The notes beneath the pieces were generated by a model, which was given only the letters and a program-made list of their open reading frames with translations, was not told where the DNA came from and did no database searches. A program made the position numbers and the translations under genes. A DNA stretch of 64,000 nucleotides from an uncultured Planctomycetota bacterium. GTDB lineage: Bacteria > Planctomycetota > Planctomycetia > Gemmatales > HRBIN36. The stretch spans positions 121,633-185,632 of the forward strand of contig CALFAY010000032.1 in assembly GCA_937944855.1 (NCBI GenBank), given 5' to 3'. This document shows positions 19,507-30,400 of this stretch, one piece after another. How positions within the stretch are numbered: position 1 is the first letter of the stretch; each line of letters opens with the position of its first letter.

Positions 19507-20271
19507 ATGCTTCATCGCCTCTTCGATTTGACGGGCAAAACGGCCCTGGTCACCGGCGGGAGCAAAGGTTTAGGCAAGGCCATTGCCCGCGGGCTGGTCG
19601 AAGCCGGGGCCGACATCGTCATCTCCAGCCGCCATGAGGACGAATTACGTTCGGCCCTGACCGAAATCCTCAGCGGAACTCCCCGCAGGGGCAGTTACGT
19701 CGTCGCTGACATGACCCGCCGCGACGACGTCCACCGTCTGGCCCGTCAATCCCTGGAGCTGAACGGCCGAATCGACATTCTCGTCAACAACGCCGGCAGC
19801 AACACGCCCCAGCCGTTCGACCAGATCACTGACGAAGCCTGGGACCAGCTGCTGGAACTGAATCTCACCTCCATCATGATCCTGTGCCGTGATCTGATCC
19901 CCCAGATGAAAGAACGACGCTGGGGCCGGATCATCAACATCACGTCCATCCTCGGTTTTATTTCCAACTTCCACCGCAGCACCTACTCGGCGACCAAGGC
20001 GGGACTGATCGGCATGACGCAGGGAGCCGCGATTGACCTGGGACCGACGGGAATCACGGTCAACTGCGTAGCCCCCGGCCCGTTCCTGACCGATCTTCCC
20101 AGCCGGTTGCTGACCGAAGAGCAGCGTCGCCGCATGGCCGAACGGACCATTCTGGGACGCTGGGGACAGCCGGAAGAACTGGTCGGCGCCGTGCTCCTGC
20201 TGGCCAGTGATGCGGGAAGCTACATTACCGGGGAGACGATCGTGGTGGACGGCGGGTATCTGGCCCGCTAA
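19507..20271 (+). CDS. SDR family oxidoreductase
   Basis: ALVTGGSKGLGKAIA, NNAGSNTPQPF, STYSATKAGLIGMTQ, VVDGGYLAR; aaggaagg upstream of ATG 19507. Confidence 0.92.
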   Translation: MLHRLFDLTGKTALVTGGSKGLGKAIARGLVEAGADIVISSRHEDELRSALTEILSGTPRRGSYVVADMTRRDDVHRLARQSLELNGRIDILVNNAGSNTPQPFDQITDEAWDQLLELNLTSIMILCRDLIPQMKERRWGRIINITSILGFISNFHRSTYSATKAGLIGMTQGAAIDLGPTGITVNCVAPGPFLTDLPSRLLTEEQRRRMAERTILGRWGQPEELVGAVLLLASDAGSYITGETIVVDGGYLAR

Positions 20272-20443
20272 CTTCCGCTTCAGCTCAGGCCAAGCCTCTT
20301 GCCGCCGAGATTCAGGCCGATAAATTGCATCTTGGCCGGAAGGTTTTTGGTTCGCGGAGTGGTTGGGCGACACTCTGTGACCGACCTTTCGGCCGTTTTT
20401 GCGCGCCTGGAGGCCTGTACCCGTTCCGCGTCTCGGCTGCCCG

Positions 20444-22693
20444 TCATCCGGCCGCCTGACGTTTCGCTTGCGAAACCGGCGAACGACCGTGTTTGGCTTC
20501 CCGAAAGTGAACGTCAGGGCCGCGCTGATGGGCGATGACCTCGGCCGGCATGGGGGCGAGGATGCCCGGCTCGTTGGCCTGCTGGGCGGCGGCAGCCAAG
20601 GCCAGCTCCAGAAATCTTTCCTGACTGCGGACCCGCAGTTCGCCGGGCTGGGGAACCACCCTTTCCCAACGTCCATCCGGGAGCAGCCGACGAGCTTTGA
20701 CGTTATCCGCCAGGCTGGTGGCCAAGATTTCGTCGATCAGCCGCCGCTTCAGGTCCGGCTGTTCGATGGGAAAGACCACTTCGACCCGTCGGCTCAGGTT
20801 ACGGTCCATCCAGTCCGCCGAGCCGATGTACACCTGCGGATCACCACCGTTTCCGAAGTAGAAGACGCGGCTGTGTTCCAGGAACCGGTCCACGATGGAC
20901 TTGACGCGGATGTTCTCGCTGATGCCCGGAAGGCCGGGCCGCAAGGCACAGATGCCCCGGCAAATGAGATCAATGCTCACGCCGGCCATGCTGGCCCGAT
21001 ACAGGGCCTTGACCATGCTCGGATCCAGCAGGCCGTTGATCTTGGCGATGATCCGCCCGCCGCGGCCGGCCTGCTGGTGAGCGATTTCCTGCTCAATCTT
21101 CTCGATCATGAAGCTCTGCATCCGGGCCGGAGCCACCACCAGCTTCCGCCACTGCGGCACCTCGCTGTAGCCGGTCAGATAGTTGAACAACGCGGAAACG
21201 TCCTCGCCGAAATCTTCCTTGCAGGTGAAGAAGCCTAAATCGGTGTAGATGCGGGCCGTCTGCGGATTGTAATTGCCCGTCGAGAGGTGGACGTACCTCC
21301 GGATGCCGTCCTCTTCGCGGCGCACCACCAGCGCCACCTTGCAATGCGTTTTCAGGTTTACGAAGCCGAAGACGACATGAACCCCGGCGTTTTCCAGTTC
21401 CCGCGCCCACTGGATGTTCCGCTCCTCGTCCATGCGGGCCTTCAGTTCGACCAGCACCGTCACCTGCTTGCCGTTGTCGGCCGCCTGCTGCAAGGCCCGA
21501 ATGATCGGCGAATCGGTGCCGGTGCGGTAGAGCGTCTGCTTGATCGCCAGAACGCGGGGATCCTGGGCTGCGGTTTCGATGAAATCCGTGACGTGGTGAA
21601 ACGATTCATACGGATGATGGATCAAAATGTCCTTGGCACGGATAGCCGCCCAGACGTTCGGAGCGTGGACGAAGTCCGCCCCCGGCTGGGGCACGAACTG
21701 CGGATCGCGGAGATGGCTGAAGCCGGGCAGATTGTAGATCTGGTTCAAACCGGTCAGGTCGAGCATGCCGGGAACCATCGTGACGTCCACCGGCTCCAAG
21801 TCCAAGGCCCGGATCAAGAACTGCGTCAAGGCCGGCGGGGCGTCGTGTTCGATGTTCAGGTGCACGGCGGCCCCCCGACGCCGTTTCCGCAGTTCCTCCT
21901 CGATGGTCTTCAGCAGGTCCTCGATTTCGTAGTCGTCCAGTTCGTATTCCCGGTCCCGGAAGACCTGGAACGCCGAAGCGTGGAGCAGCTTCATACCCAA
22001 AAACAGCTCCGGCAGATGCAGCCGGATCACCGTTTCCAGCGGAACGAAGGCGTGGCCTCGACGGGTGGGTAACTGCGTGAGGCGGGGCAGCACGCTGGGC
22101 ACCTGGACGACAGCGAACAGCGGTTCATCGTAATTGGGGCGGCGGAGCATGACCGCCAGGTTGAGCGACCGATTGGCAAGGTGCGGAAACGGATGCCCGG
22201 GGTCGATGGCCAGCGGTGTCAGCACCGGGAAAACCTGACGCTGAAAGACCTCTTTGAGATACTGTCGGTCTGCTTCCCGAAGCTCCTTCAGTCCCAGGAT
22301 GCGGATGCCCTCCTGCTCCAGGGCAGGCAGAATGTCCTTGGTCAGGACCCGATACTGCTCGGCCGTCATTTCCTGCACGACTTTGTGGATGGCCTGAAGC
22401 TGCTCGCGGGGAGGCATCTTGTCCCCGCCGGTGCCGGTCAGGATGCCCGCCTGCACTTTCTGTTGCAGATGTCCGACCCGGACCATGAAGAACTCATCCA
22501 GGTTCGAGGTGAAGATGGAGACGAACTTGAGCCGCTCCAGCAGCGGCACCGTCGGATCCTGGGCTTCTTCAAGAACCCGGCGGTTAAACTCCAGCCAACT
22601 CAGCTCCCGATTGATGAACAGCCGGGGATCGTCGAGGTCCACGGGCGTCGGCGTCGGGGTGGCGTTCATGAAGTCCATCCTGCAACCGGGCAT
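20444..22693 (-). CDS. ppk1: Polyphosphate kinase 1
   Basis: FINRELSWLEFNRRVLEEA, HPYESFHHVTDFI, LSTGNYNPQTARIYTDLGFFT, GSADWMDRNLSRRVEV. Confidence 0.95.
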   Translation of the reverse strand: MPGCRMDFMNATPTPTPVDLDDPRLFINRELSWLEFNRRVLEEAQDPTVPLLERLKFVSIFTSNLDEFFMVRVGHLQQKVQAGILTGTGGDKMPPREQLQAIHKVVQEMTAEQYRVLTKDILPALEQEGIRILGLKELREADRQYLKEVFQRQVFPVLTPLAIDPGHPFPHLANRSLNLAVMLRRPNYDEPLFAVVQVPSVLPRLTQLPTRRGHAFVPLETVIRLHLPELFLGMKLLHASAFQVFRDREYELDDYEIEDLLKTIEEELRKRRRGAAVHLNIEHDAPPALTQFLIRALDLEPVDVTMVPGMLDLTGLNQIYNLPGFSHLRDPQFVPQPGADFVHAPNVWAAIRAKDILIHHPYESFHHVTDFIETAAQDPRVLAIKQTLYRTGTDSPIIRALQQAADNGKQVTVLVELKARMDEERNIQWARELENAGVHVVFGFVNLKTHCKVALVVRREEDGIRRYVHLSTGNYNPQTARIYTDLGFFTCKEDFGEDVSALFNYLTGYSEVPQWRKLVVAPARMQSFMIEKIEQEIAHQQAGRGGRIIAKINGLLDPSMVKALYRASMAGVSIDLICRGICALRPGLPGISENIRVKSIVDRFLEHSRVFYFGNGGDPQVYIGSADWMDRNLSRRVEVVFPIEQPDLKRRLIDEILATSLADNVKARRLLPDGRWERVVPQPGELRVRSQERFLELALAAAAQQANEPGILAPMPAEVIAHQRGPDVHFREAKHGRSPVSQAKRQAAG

Positions 22694-22886
22694 CTACAAA
22701 TCCGGAAACTGCGAACTGCGATCCAGCCGGAAGAGCCAAACGAGGTTCCGGGCGGAACCTCGCAGCGTCGAGTCAACTTTCATATTGTACCTGAGAGGAC
22801 GGCACAGCCCAAAGGAATAGTCGGCTGCACCAGCGAGCCATCCCGTCGGTGCGGCAGACCTCTTCGCGGCCAAAGGAGCAGGAGCC

Positions 22887-23366
22887 ATGAACGCCGACCT
22901 GAACCAGCTTGTGCAACAGTACCTGGCCGGACCGCGCATGCTGCGGCGTGCCGTCTACGGGATGGACGCGGATCAGATCCGTGCCCGTCCGATTCCCGGT
23001 CGATGGAGCACTCTCGAAGTCGTTTGCCACATCGTCGATTTCGAGCCGATCCTGGCCGACCGCATGAAGCGGATCATCGCTTTGGACAACCCCACCCTGC
23101 TGGCCGCCGACGAAAATCGCTTCGCCGAACGGCTCTACTACCACGACCGCGACCTGGCGGAAGAACTGGTCCTCCTGGAAGCGACACGCAGCCAGATGGC
23201 GCGAATTCTGCTCAAGCTGAAACCCGAGGCGCTGCAACGTACCGGCACCCATTCCGAAAAAGGACCGCGAACCCTGGAGCAGATCCTGACCAGCGCCATC
23301 GAACACATTCCGCATCACGTCCGCTTCATCGAGGAGAAACGTCGGGCGTTGGGCTTGTCCGTTTAG
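22887..23366 (+). CDS. DinB-like protein
   Basis: GRWSTLEVVCHIVDFEPILADRMKRII and EHIPHHVRFIEEKR. Confidence 0.8.
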   Translation: MNADLNQLVQQYLAGPRMLRRAVYGMDADQIRARPIPGRWSTLEVVCHIVDFEPILADRMKRIIALDNPTLLAADENRFAERLYYHDRDLAEELVLLEATRSQMARILLKLKPEALQRTGTHSEKGPRTLEQILTSAIEHIPHHVRFIEEKRRALGLSV

Positions 23367-23470
23367 CGCTTCGCCCAGACGCCGAGATCGTTAACTGCTT
23401 GCAAACAAACCCGGCGAGGCGTATAAGGCGGGCAACTCAGGCCCCACAGAGGAGCGAGGTCCCGCCCGCC

Positions 23471-25006
23471 ATGCTTGCCAAGCTCAGTGCCTTCGCCCTG
23501 GTTGGCATCGATGCAGTCCCCGTCGAGGTCGAGGTCGATGTCACCGCGGGCCTGCCGAAGACGATTCTGGTCGGCCTGCCTGAGCTGGCGGTCCGCGAAA
23601 GCGTCCATCGCATCGAACGGGCTTTGACGAATCTGGGTTATGTCTGGCCCACCGCCCGGGTCGTCGTCAATCTGGCTCCCGCCGACCTCCGCAAGGATGC
23701 CGGGGCGTTCGACCTGCCTATCGCTTTGGGCATTCTCATGGCCACGGGTCAGGTCAAACCGGAGCGCCTCAAGGACATGGTTTTTCTGGGCGAACTGGCC
23801 CTGGACGGCAGCGTGCGGCCGATCAAAGGCGTGCTCTCGATGGCCATGACGGCGCGGAGCCGAGGATTGACCCGCTTGGTGGTGCCCCGGGGCAATTCGC
23901 ATGAGGCGGCCGTCGTGCAGGAACTGGAGGTTTTTGGCGTGGAAACGCTGTCCGAGGCCGTCGGTCTGCTGGTCGGTGATTCTGCTCTCGAACCGATCAC
24001 GGTCAATTCGGACGAACTGGCCCAGAAACTCAACACCTACGATGTGGACTTCAGCGACGTCCGTGGCCAGGAATTCGCCAAACGAGCGATGGTCGTCGCT
24101 GCCGCCGGGGGTCATAACCTGCTCATGATCGGCAGTCCCGGGTCGGGCAAGACCATGCTGGCCCGACGGTTGCCGACCATCCTTCCGCCGCTGACTCCCG
24201 AAGAGAGCCTGGAAACGACACGGATCTACAGCGCCCTGGGACAGCTTAAACCGGGGGAATCGTTCCTGGCAGTACGGCCGTTCCGCGCGCCTCACCACAC
24301 CATCTCCGATGCGGGCATGGTCGGCGGCGGTACGGTGCCGACGCCGGGGGAGATTTCCCTGGCCCATCACGGCGTTCTCTTCCTCGACGAATTGCCTGAA
24401 TTCAACCGACGCAGTCTGGAAGTACTTCGGCAGCCGTTGGAGGAAGGCCGAGTCACGATTTCCCGAGCCTTGCATTCCGTGACGTTCCCGGCCCGCTTCG
24501 TCCTGGTGGCGGCGATGAATCCGTGTCCTTGCGGATATTTGGGCGATGCCAAGAGGACGTGCAAGTGCTCTCCGCCGCTGATCGAACGCTATCTGGGTCG
24601 CATCAGCGGGCCGCTGCTGGACCGCATCGACATGCACGTCGAAGTTCCCGCCGTGCCGTTCGAGGAACTGTCCGGACGAAGCGAAGGAACCAGCAGCGGC
24701 GTCATGCGGGAGCAGGTGTTGCGTGCTCGACGCCGCCAATGGGAACGCTTCGGCGGCTCCGGAACGCAGGTCAATGGCCGCATGACCAGCCGCCAGATCC
24801 GCAAGCATTGTCAACTGGACGCGAAGGGATCTGCCCTGCTGAAAGCCGCGATGGAAGAACTCGGGCTTTCGGCCCGCGCACATGACCGTATTCTGCGAAT
24901 GGCACGCACCATCGCCGACCTGGAGGATTGCTCGGAAATCCGCTTCGAGCACCTCAGCGAAGCGATCGGCTACAGGACTCTGGATCGGAAACTGTGGAGA
25001 CGCTGA
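23471..25006 (+). CDS. comM: ComM/YifB-like Mg-chelatase family AAA ATPase
   Basis: VGLPELAVRESVHRIERAL, IGSPGSGKTMLARRLPTILPPL, FRAPHHTISDAGMVGGG, NPCPCGYLGD. Confidence 0.92.
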   Translation: MLAKLSAFALVGIDAVPVEVEVDVTAGLPKTILVGLPELAVRESVHRIERALTNLGYVWPTARVVVNLAPADLRKDAGAFDLPIALGILMATGQVKPERLKDMVFLGELALDGSVRPIKGVLSMAMTARSRGLTRLVVPRGNSHEAAVVQELEVFGVETLSEAVGLLVGDSALEPITVNSDELAQKLNTYDVDFSDVRGQEFAKRAMVVAAAGGHNLLMIGSPGSGKTMLARRLPTILPPLTPEESLETTRIYSALGQLKPGESFLAVRPFRAPHHTISDAGMVGGGTVPTPGEISLAHHGVLFLDELPEFNRRSLEVLRQPLEEGRVTISRALHSVTFPARFVLVAAMNPCPCGYLGDAKRTCKCSPPLIERYLGRISGPLLDRIDMHVEVPAVPFEELSGRSEGTSSGVMREQVLRARRRQWERFGGSGTQVNGRMTSRQIRKHCQLDAKGSALLKAAMEELGLSARAHDRILRMARTIADLEDCSEIRFEHLSEAIGYRTLDRKLWRR

Positions 25007-25075
25007 GGGAGATGCCCAAAGGAGGCCCAAAAGCCTGGGCGGGAGGCGTCCTGCTTCCCGCCCCGCGGCAATTGC

Positions 25076-25300
25076 TCAGGCGCGCATGGCTCGGACGCTG
25101 GAGGCCGGTTCGTCTTCGTTGAGAGGCGGCCATTCCCGCTCGATGCCTTCTTCCTCGATCTGGCGCAGCACCGTCTCGGTGATGCCGAAGCGCTTCTGGA
25201 TGATTTGCCGGGACTTGGGCACGTCCCGGATCGAATCCTGCGTCGTGACCAGAGCGTGGAAGATTTCGCGCCGTTGCTCGACAGTGAGACGCTTGCCCAT
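25076..25300 (-). CDS. Small helical (HTH-like) protein
   Basis: 74 aa MGKRLTVEQRREIFHALVTTQDSIRDVPKSRQIIQKRFGITETVLRQIEEEGIEREWPPL. Confidence 0.65.
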   Translation of the reverse strand: MGKRLTVEQRREIFHALVTTQDSIRDVPKSRQIIQKRFGITETVLRQIEEEGIEREWPPLNEDEPASSVRAMRA

Positions 25301-25700
25301 GTTGCATCACTCCTTACTCCCAACGCTTGAGCGATTCCCGAAGCCTTGCCGTTGGGAAGCACACAAGGCTCGCAAGCCATCCGACCCAGGAAGAGACGGA
25401 GGCGGGATGCAGCGGGACGGTCCGCAGACGGGACGACCGCGCCGCCAGACGACATGAAACCAAGGGCGGCGATCAGGACGGGTTGGCCGATCGCTGCTGG
25501 AGTTGCTTCCGTGTCGTTCCAGCCAGCGGGGCCGCGTCGGCTCGCAATGCCCTCTGTTCGATTCTACGCAGAAGACTGGGCAGCGGGTCGGAAAAACCGC
25601 TCCCCTTGACGAATTTTTTCCGACTCCGCCGTTCCGCATCGCTCGCAAACCGCACAGCCGGTAATTCGTGTCTGTTGCACCATCCCGTTTCGCGGACCGC

Positions 25701-26327
25701 TCAGTTCGGCAATTCCGGTCGAGAGGGCAGGGGCGGCAGAGGCGGTTCCGGCAAAGGCGGAGGCGGGGGCGGAGTCAGGCTCGGCCCCGTCAATCCGCCG
25801 GGAGGTTCCGACGGCGGCCCAGGGTCCGGTCGACCCAACACAGGACTCGGCGGCTCCGGCGGCGGTGGCATGGACGGTCCCGAAGCGTTCGGGGCCACCG
25901 GCGGTACGGTGGTACGGATGACCGGCTCGCCGTAGCTGGCCGGCTTTTCGGACACACCGCGGTTCGGCTGCGGCGGCAGGGGGGGAACCAGGCTGCCCGT
26001 CGTGCCCCGCGTCTGCATCACCGGACCGTTCGAACTGGGAGCCGCCTGCGTGGAGGTGCCGCCCGAGGTCGAGGAATACCCGCTGCCCGTTCCCGGATGG
26101 ACCGTCGTTCCCCCGGATGTTGCGCCATACGGGCTGGCCGTCGCCGGGCCGCTTTGACGCGGTGCATTCCAGGAACTCATTCCCGTCGAAGCCGGCGGGT
26201 TGGCTGGGGCATACCCGGGCGGCGGTTGACGACCCGCGCAACGTCCGCCGCCGCATGTTTCGCACCCCGAAAGTGCCATACCGACAAGCAATCCTCCCGA
26301 AAGCACCACCCAAGGCATTCGGCCCAT
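25701..26327 (-). CDS. Proline-rich lipoprotein
   Basis: MGRMPWVVLSGGLLVGMALSGCETCGGG lipobox, then Pro/Gly/Ser-rich body. Confidence 0.65.
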   Translation of the reverse strand: MGRMPWVVLSGGLLVGMALSGCETCGGGRCAGRQPPPGYAPANPPASTGMSSWNAPRQSGPATASPYGATSGGTTVHPGTGSGYSSTSGGTSTQAAPSSNGPVMQTRGTTGSLVPPLPPQPNRGVSEKPASYGEPVIRTTVPPVAPNASGPSMPPPPEPPSPVLGRPDPGPPSEPPGGLTGPSLTPPPPPPLPEPPLPPLPSRPELPN

Positions 26328-26491
26328 GATTCGCCCTCCCTGGCTCGAACCTCTGCTCGCAACCGGCATCCCTGCCCAAGGTTGCTGCTTCGTTCAAGGG
26401 CCGGAACCATATCGGCGGCGTTTTGGACGTGCAATCCCAGTCTGCGGCCACCCTCCGCCAGAGCTTGCGCACCATCCTCCGACGTCGCCCG

Positions 26492-26784
26492 CGCAACATT
26501 TTTCGACTCTCCCGTGCTTGTTCCAACTCTAACGCGGCCAACAGGTTGTGAATCCATGCCCTGGTCGCGAAACAACCGCAGGCGCAACCTTTCGCCGCTG
26601 TTTCCTTCCTCCGACGGCGGTCGTGATTCCTCGCAGGAGCCGAAAGAACCGCCAGTGAAAGCGGCTTACGGACCAACTTGCGCAACTTCTGCCGCGCAAC
26701 ATTTTGCGGACATGCCGAGTGGCCATTTGGCCCTGCGTTGCCAGGGTCGCTGTTCCGTGACAGGTGAGAACTGCGCAACATTTT
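26492..26784. repeat. 12-mer gcgcaacatttt present three times
   Basis: Exact copies at 26492-26503, 26694-26705 and 26773-26784; partial gcgcaactt at 26680-26688. Confidence 0.7.
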
Positions 26785-26904
26785 CCAGGAACCGGATCCG
26801 ACAGGATTTCGAGGCAGCAGCACGGCACCGTTCAGTTACAAGACGGGAGTTTGCTCATGATGGTGCTTGTTTCATCATGCCAGAGAAGATCGACTGGTTC
26901 CAGG

Positions 26905-27381
26905 TTAGACGGGCCTCCGACCGGATTGCGAAAGCCCGCAAAGTTCCTCGATGCGGGCCTTCCACGCCGCCGCATCGGCGACGTACCAAGCGATGGCATC
27001 CGGTCGCCCATCCGCGACAAACTCCACCTTCACCAAATCGTAGATCGTTGCTTTGCCAAGATGACTCTTGGTCAAAGAAACTGCCGTGATGGCAGACAGG
27101 GGAATCCTCACTTCTCGCTGAGGCACGAGCTGGAAGAAGTGCAGGCCCTTTTGTGTCAGCACCAACGCCCCATTGCCGCGAATCTGGGTCAGTCCCAAGG
27201 ACTCCTGGCCGAAGTTGTTGGCCGTCATGTCCACAAGCACGATGTCGGGAGAGTGGTACTGGGCTTGGACGCGAGCCTCCAGATTCAGCTTCATGAGATG
27301 CAGGACGACCTGAACCGCGACCAGCACAATGGCCAGAGTCACGAAGGTGATCAGGATGCCAATAGCGAAGCCGGGGGACAT
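26905..27381 (-). CDS. Single-pass membrane protein of unknown function
   Basis: MSPGFAIGILITFVTLAIVLVAVQVVLHLM TM helix followed by a beta-rich domain. Confidence 0.65.
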   Translation of the reverse strand: MSPGFAIGILITFVTLAIVLVAVQVVLHLMKLNLEARVQAQYHSPDIVLVDMTANNFGQESLGLTQIRGNGALVLTQKGLHFFQLVPQREVRIPLSAITAVSLTKSHLGKATIYDLVKVEFVADGRPDAIAWYVADAAAWKARIEELCGLSQSGRRPV

Positions 27382-27478
27382 GAAATACGCTCCTCGCCCT
27401 GGGGGTTCCCCGTCGGTTCGAACGGGCGTCTATCAGTCTATTCTCGGTTTGACCAGCGGCATTTCACCGGCGACGCTC

Positions 27479-30400
27479 TCATTTCCAAGTTCGGCGGACG
27501 ACATCCTCGACAAATCCAAGCAACCAGTCGGTCCCGCCGCCGCGAAGCAGGTCGGCTTGGCCGTCCCGTATCAGGCTGGCATCGTTGAGAAACACATCCC
27601 CGTTGAGGCGGTCGCCCGTTCCGTTACCGCTCAGATTGGCAATCCGCTGACTCCAGGTACGTTCGGAGGTCCATTCGGCAAGCACGGCCAACAGCGCCTG
27701 GTCGTCGGCATCGTGATGGGTCCCTTCGCCCAGAAGAATGCTGCCGCCCCAGAAGGGGTGCCGACTGCCGATCAGCGTGTCGCTTCCAGGGCCGCCGATA
27801 AGGATGCTTCGGCCCGTGCCTGCCTTCAGCACGTCGTTTCCACCCTGCCCGAGCAGCACTGCCGGAAAGTCTCCAGCCGCGAGCGAGTCTTTGAACGCAC
27901 TGCCGACCAGGATTTCCCACTTGCCTTCGAGACGGAGGCTGTTGCCGCCGCCGATGCCTTGTCTTTCCCCCCGCCGCAGTCCGAGGCTGACATTGACGCC
28001 ATGCGTCGCCTGGGAGAAATCCAACTTGTCTGTGCCGCCCACGTCGATGAGGCGAATGTTGGAATGGACCGTCGCCAGACGATACGTGTCGTGGCCGTGC
28101 CCGCCGAACAGCCGCAATTCAGCCCCGAATCGCCCCGAAACCTGAATCAGGTCGTCGCCGTTGCCGCTGTGGACGACCAGGGTTTCGATGCCCGTCCATG
28201 CTCCTGCCGGTCCCCGCTCGATGGTCGCCGTCGTGCCGTTCAGGGCGATGACATCATCGCCGCTGCTGAGGATGTAGCGGAGCACGTCGTTGTTCCCCGA
28301 CCCGCCGTGGAAGGTAATCGACCCGGGAAGCGTGAAGTATCCCCCGTGGGCAAGGTCCACGGTGAGGCGATCCGACTTGGAGCTGCCGTGGATCGTGATC
28401 GACTGCACGTCCGCGATGCGGTGCCGCTCGAGTAGGCTGCCGTTGCTCTGGCGGATTTCCAGCCATTCGCCCTTGCGAAGCACGGTCCAGTCGCCGCCGC
28501 TGGCCGGCATGTTGAGCGTCCAATGGATGTGATTGGCCAGTCCAAAGTTCACCAAGCCCTGCGGCCCCACGCCGGCACTGATGACCGCATGATGGAAGCC
28601 GTTCGGATGGGTGGTCAGTCGGCGATTCGGCCCGGCATCGACCCGCACCTGATAGGCGCCGTCCGGGAGGTTGGCAAAGGCGTAGCCGCCGTCGGGTCCA
28701 GTGACGACGGACGGCTCATTGGCGTCGAGCCTGCCGTTGCCATTGAGATCAAGATAGACGGTGACGCCCGCCAGCCCGGGCTCGCCCCGGACTTCCTTGC
28801 CGTCGCGGTTGGCGTCGGCGAACACCCGGCCGTTGATCTGCCCGAGCTGGCCATTGACAAAATTGATCAGCGCGTCCTGGAACGGAGCCAGATTAACATT
28901 AATGGCATCGTTAATGACGCTGGTGTTGAGGAAGATGTGGGTGCCGAACAGCACCCAGTCATCCACAAGCATATCGAGAAGACCGTCTCCATTAAGGTCG
29001 CCGAAGGCGAGATTGGCATGGCGACCCTGGGACAGGCTGAACAGATGGGGCGACGAGCTGAACTTATAATTCCCCTGGTTGAGGCGGACGGACCAGGGCT
29101 TGTCGGGGCTTGCCGGATACAGGATCAGATCCGGCCTGAGATCGCCGTCCAGATCCTCGAGGAACACTTTATAATTGGCGGTTCCTGGGTCTTGATATTG
29201 GGTCGTCAGGATAAAGGCAGTCTGGCCGGTATTTGTCTTGCCGTTGATTTTGACTGTCGCCAATCCGAGCGTTTCGCTGATGCCGACCACGCCGGAGTTG
29301 CCTGTTACTGCGTCGAGTCTGCCGTCCCCATCGATGTCTGCAACGGCCGCGCCACCACCGATGCCGAGGTCGTAACTCACGGAATTCCCGATGGCGTTAA
29401 AGGGCGCCCGGAAGCTGCCATGTCCAAGATTCAGCGCAAAAGAAGTGCTCGGAAAACTAGTGACATTATGACGGACCGTACCGCCGCCGGCAAATACCAG
29501 ATCGATCCAGCCGTCGTTATTGAGGTCCCCCGCTGCCAGTCCCCCTCCGGCGGAAAGGGGCGTTACCGCAATGTAAGGGATGTCAAGCGGCGCCTTGTTG
29601 CCGCCGAAAATGATATAGAGGTGATAGTAGCCATATGGGCCGCTCGGATGACTGAAATAGGAAGCGGCAATGTCCTCTCGACCATCGTTGTCGAAATCGG
29701 CAACAACAAAGTGCCCACGCCGAGCATCGTCCGGCAATAAATTGGCGCCTTGACTCAATTGAAATGTGGAGGATTGCACGGTGAAATTCCGGTTTTCATT
29801 GTTAACCAGCCGATAAATAGTTCCGTTGGCGTCCACGAGCAGGAGATCGGGTCGTCCTGAGCCAGCCATGTCCGCGGCCAGCAATTGGTAATTCAACGGT
29901 AAGGGGTTGACGGTCCATGGGACGTCATAAGAAATAACATCGGGGAAAGTGCCATCGCCTCGACCGAAGAAGATGTTCACTCCCCGGTCAAAATCGATCC
30001 GCCAGGGCGTGGCAAAATCTAAATAGCCGTCTTTGTCGAAATCGGCGACGACGATGGCCGAAGCCATGCCCGCTTGACTGTTGGGTGCGTGGTTAGGTAT
30101 AAACACTGGATCGGCAAATTGCAACTGCGACTGAAACGGGCTTAATTGTCGCCAATTCGCCGGGACGCTCTGACGCACCGTGTAATCTCCGGGCACTAAA
30201 CCTTGGAAGGTGTAGCTGCCGTCGGCGGCCGACGTCGTTGTCCGAATCACCTGCCCGTTTTGCAGCAGTTCGATGGTCCAGCCTTGCAGGGGCACGGCGT
30301 TATGATCTAATCGGCCGTTGACCAGTTGATGCCCCGAGACGTTGCCCGTGATAGTGCTGTACTGCACGACGCCAAAGTTCTGATGCAGAACCTGCGGGTA

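Noticed and set aside
23363-25030. 555-aa minus-strand ORF
   Set aside because: Shadow of the comM/yifB-like gene, which has clear Walker and family motifs.
25564-26823. 419-aa minus-strand ORF across the lipoprotein gene
   Set aside because: Overlaps the lipoprotein frame with its clear lipobox; mostly low-complexity and shadow-like, though it contains the 12-mer repeats.
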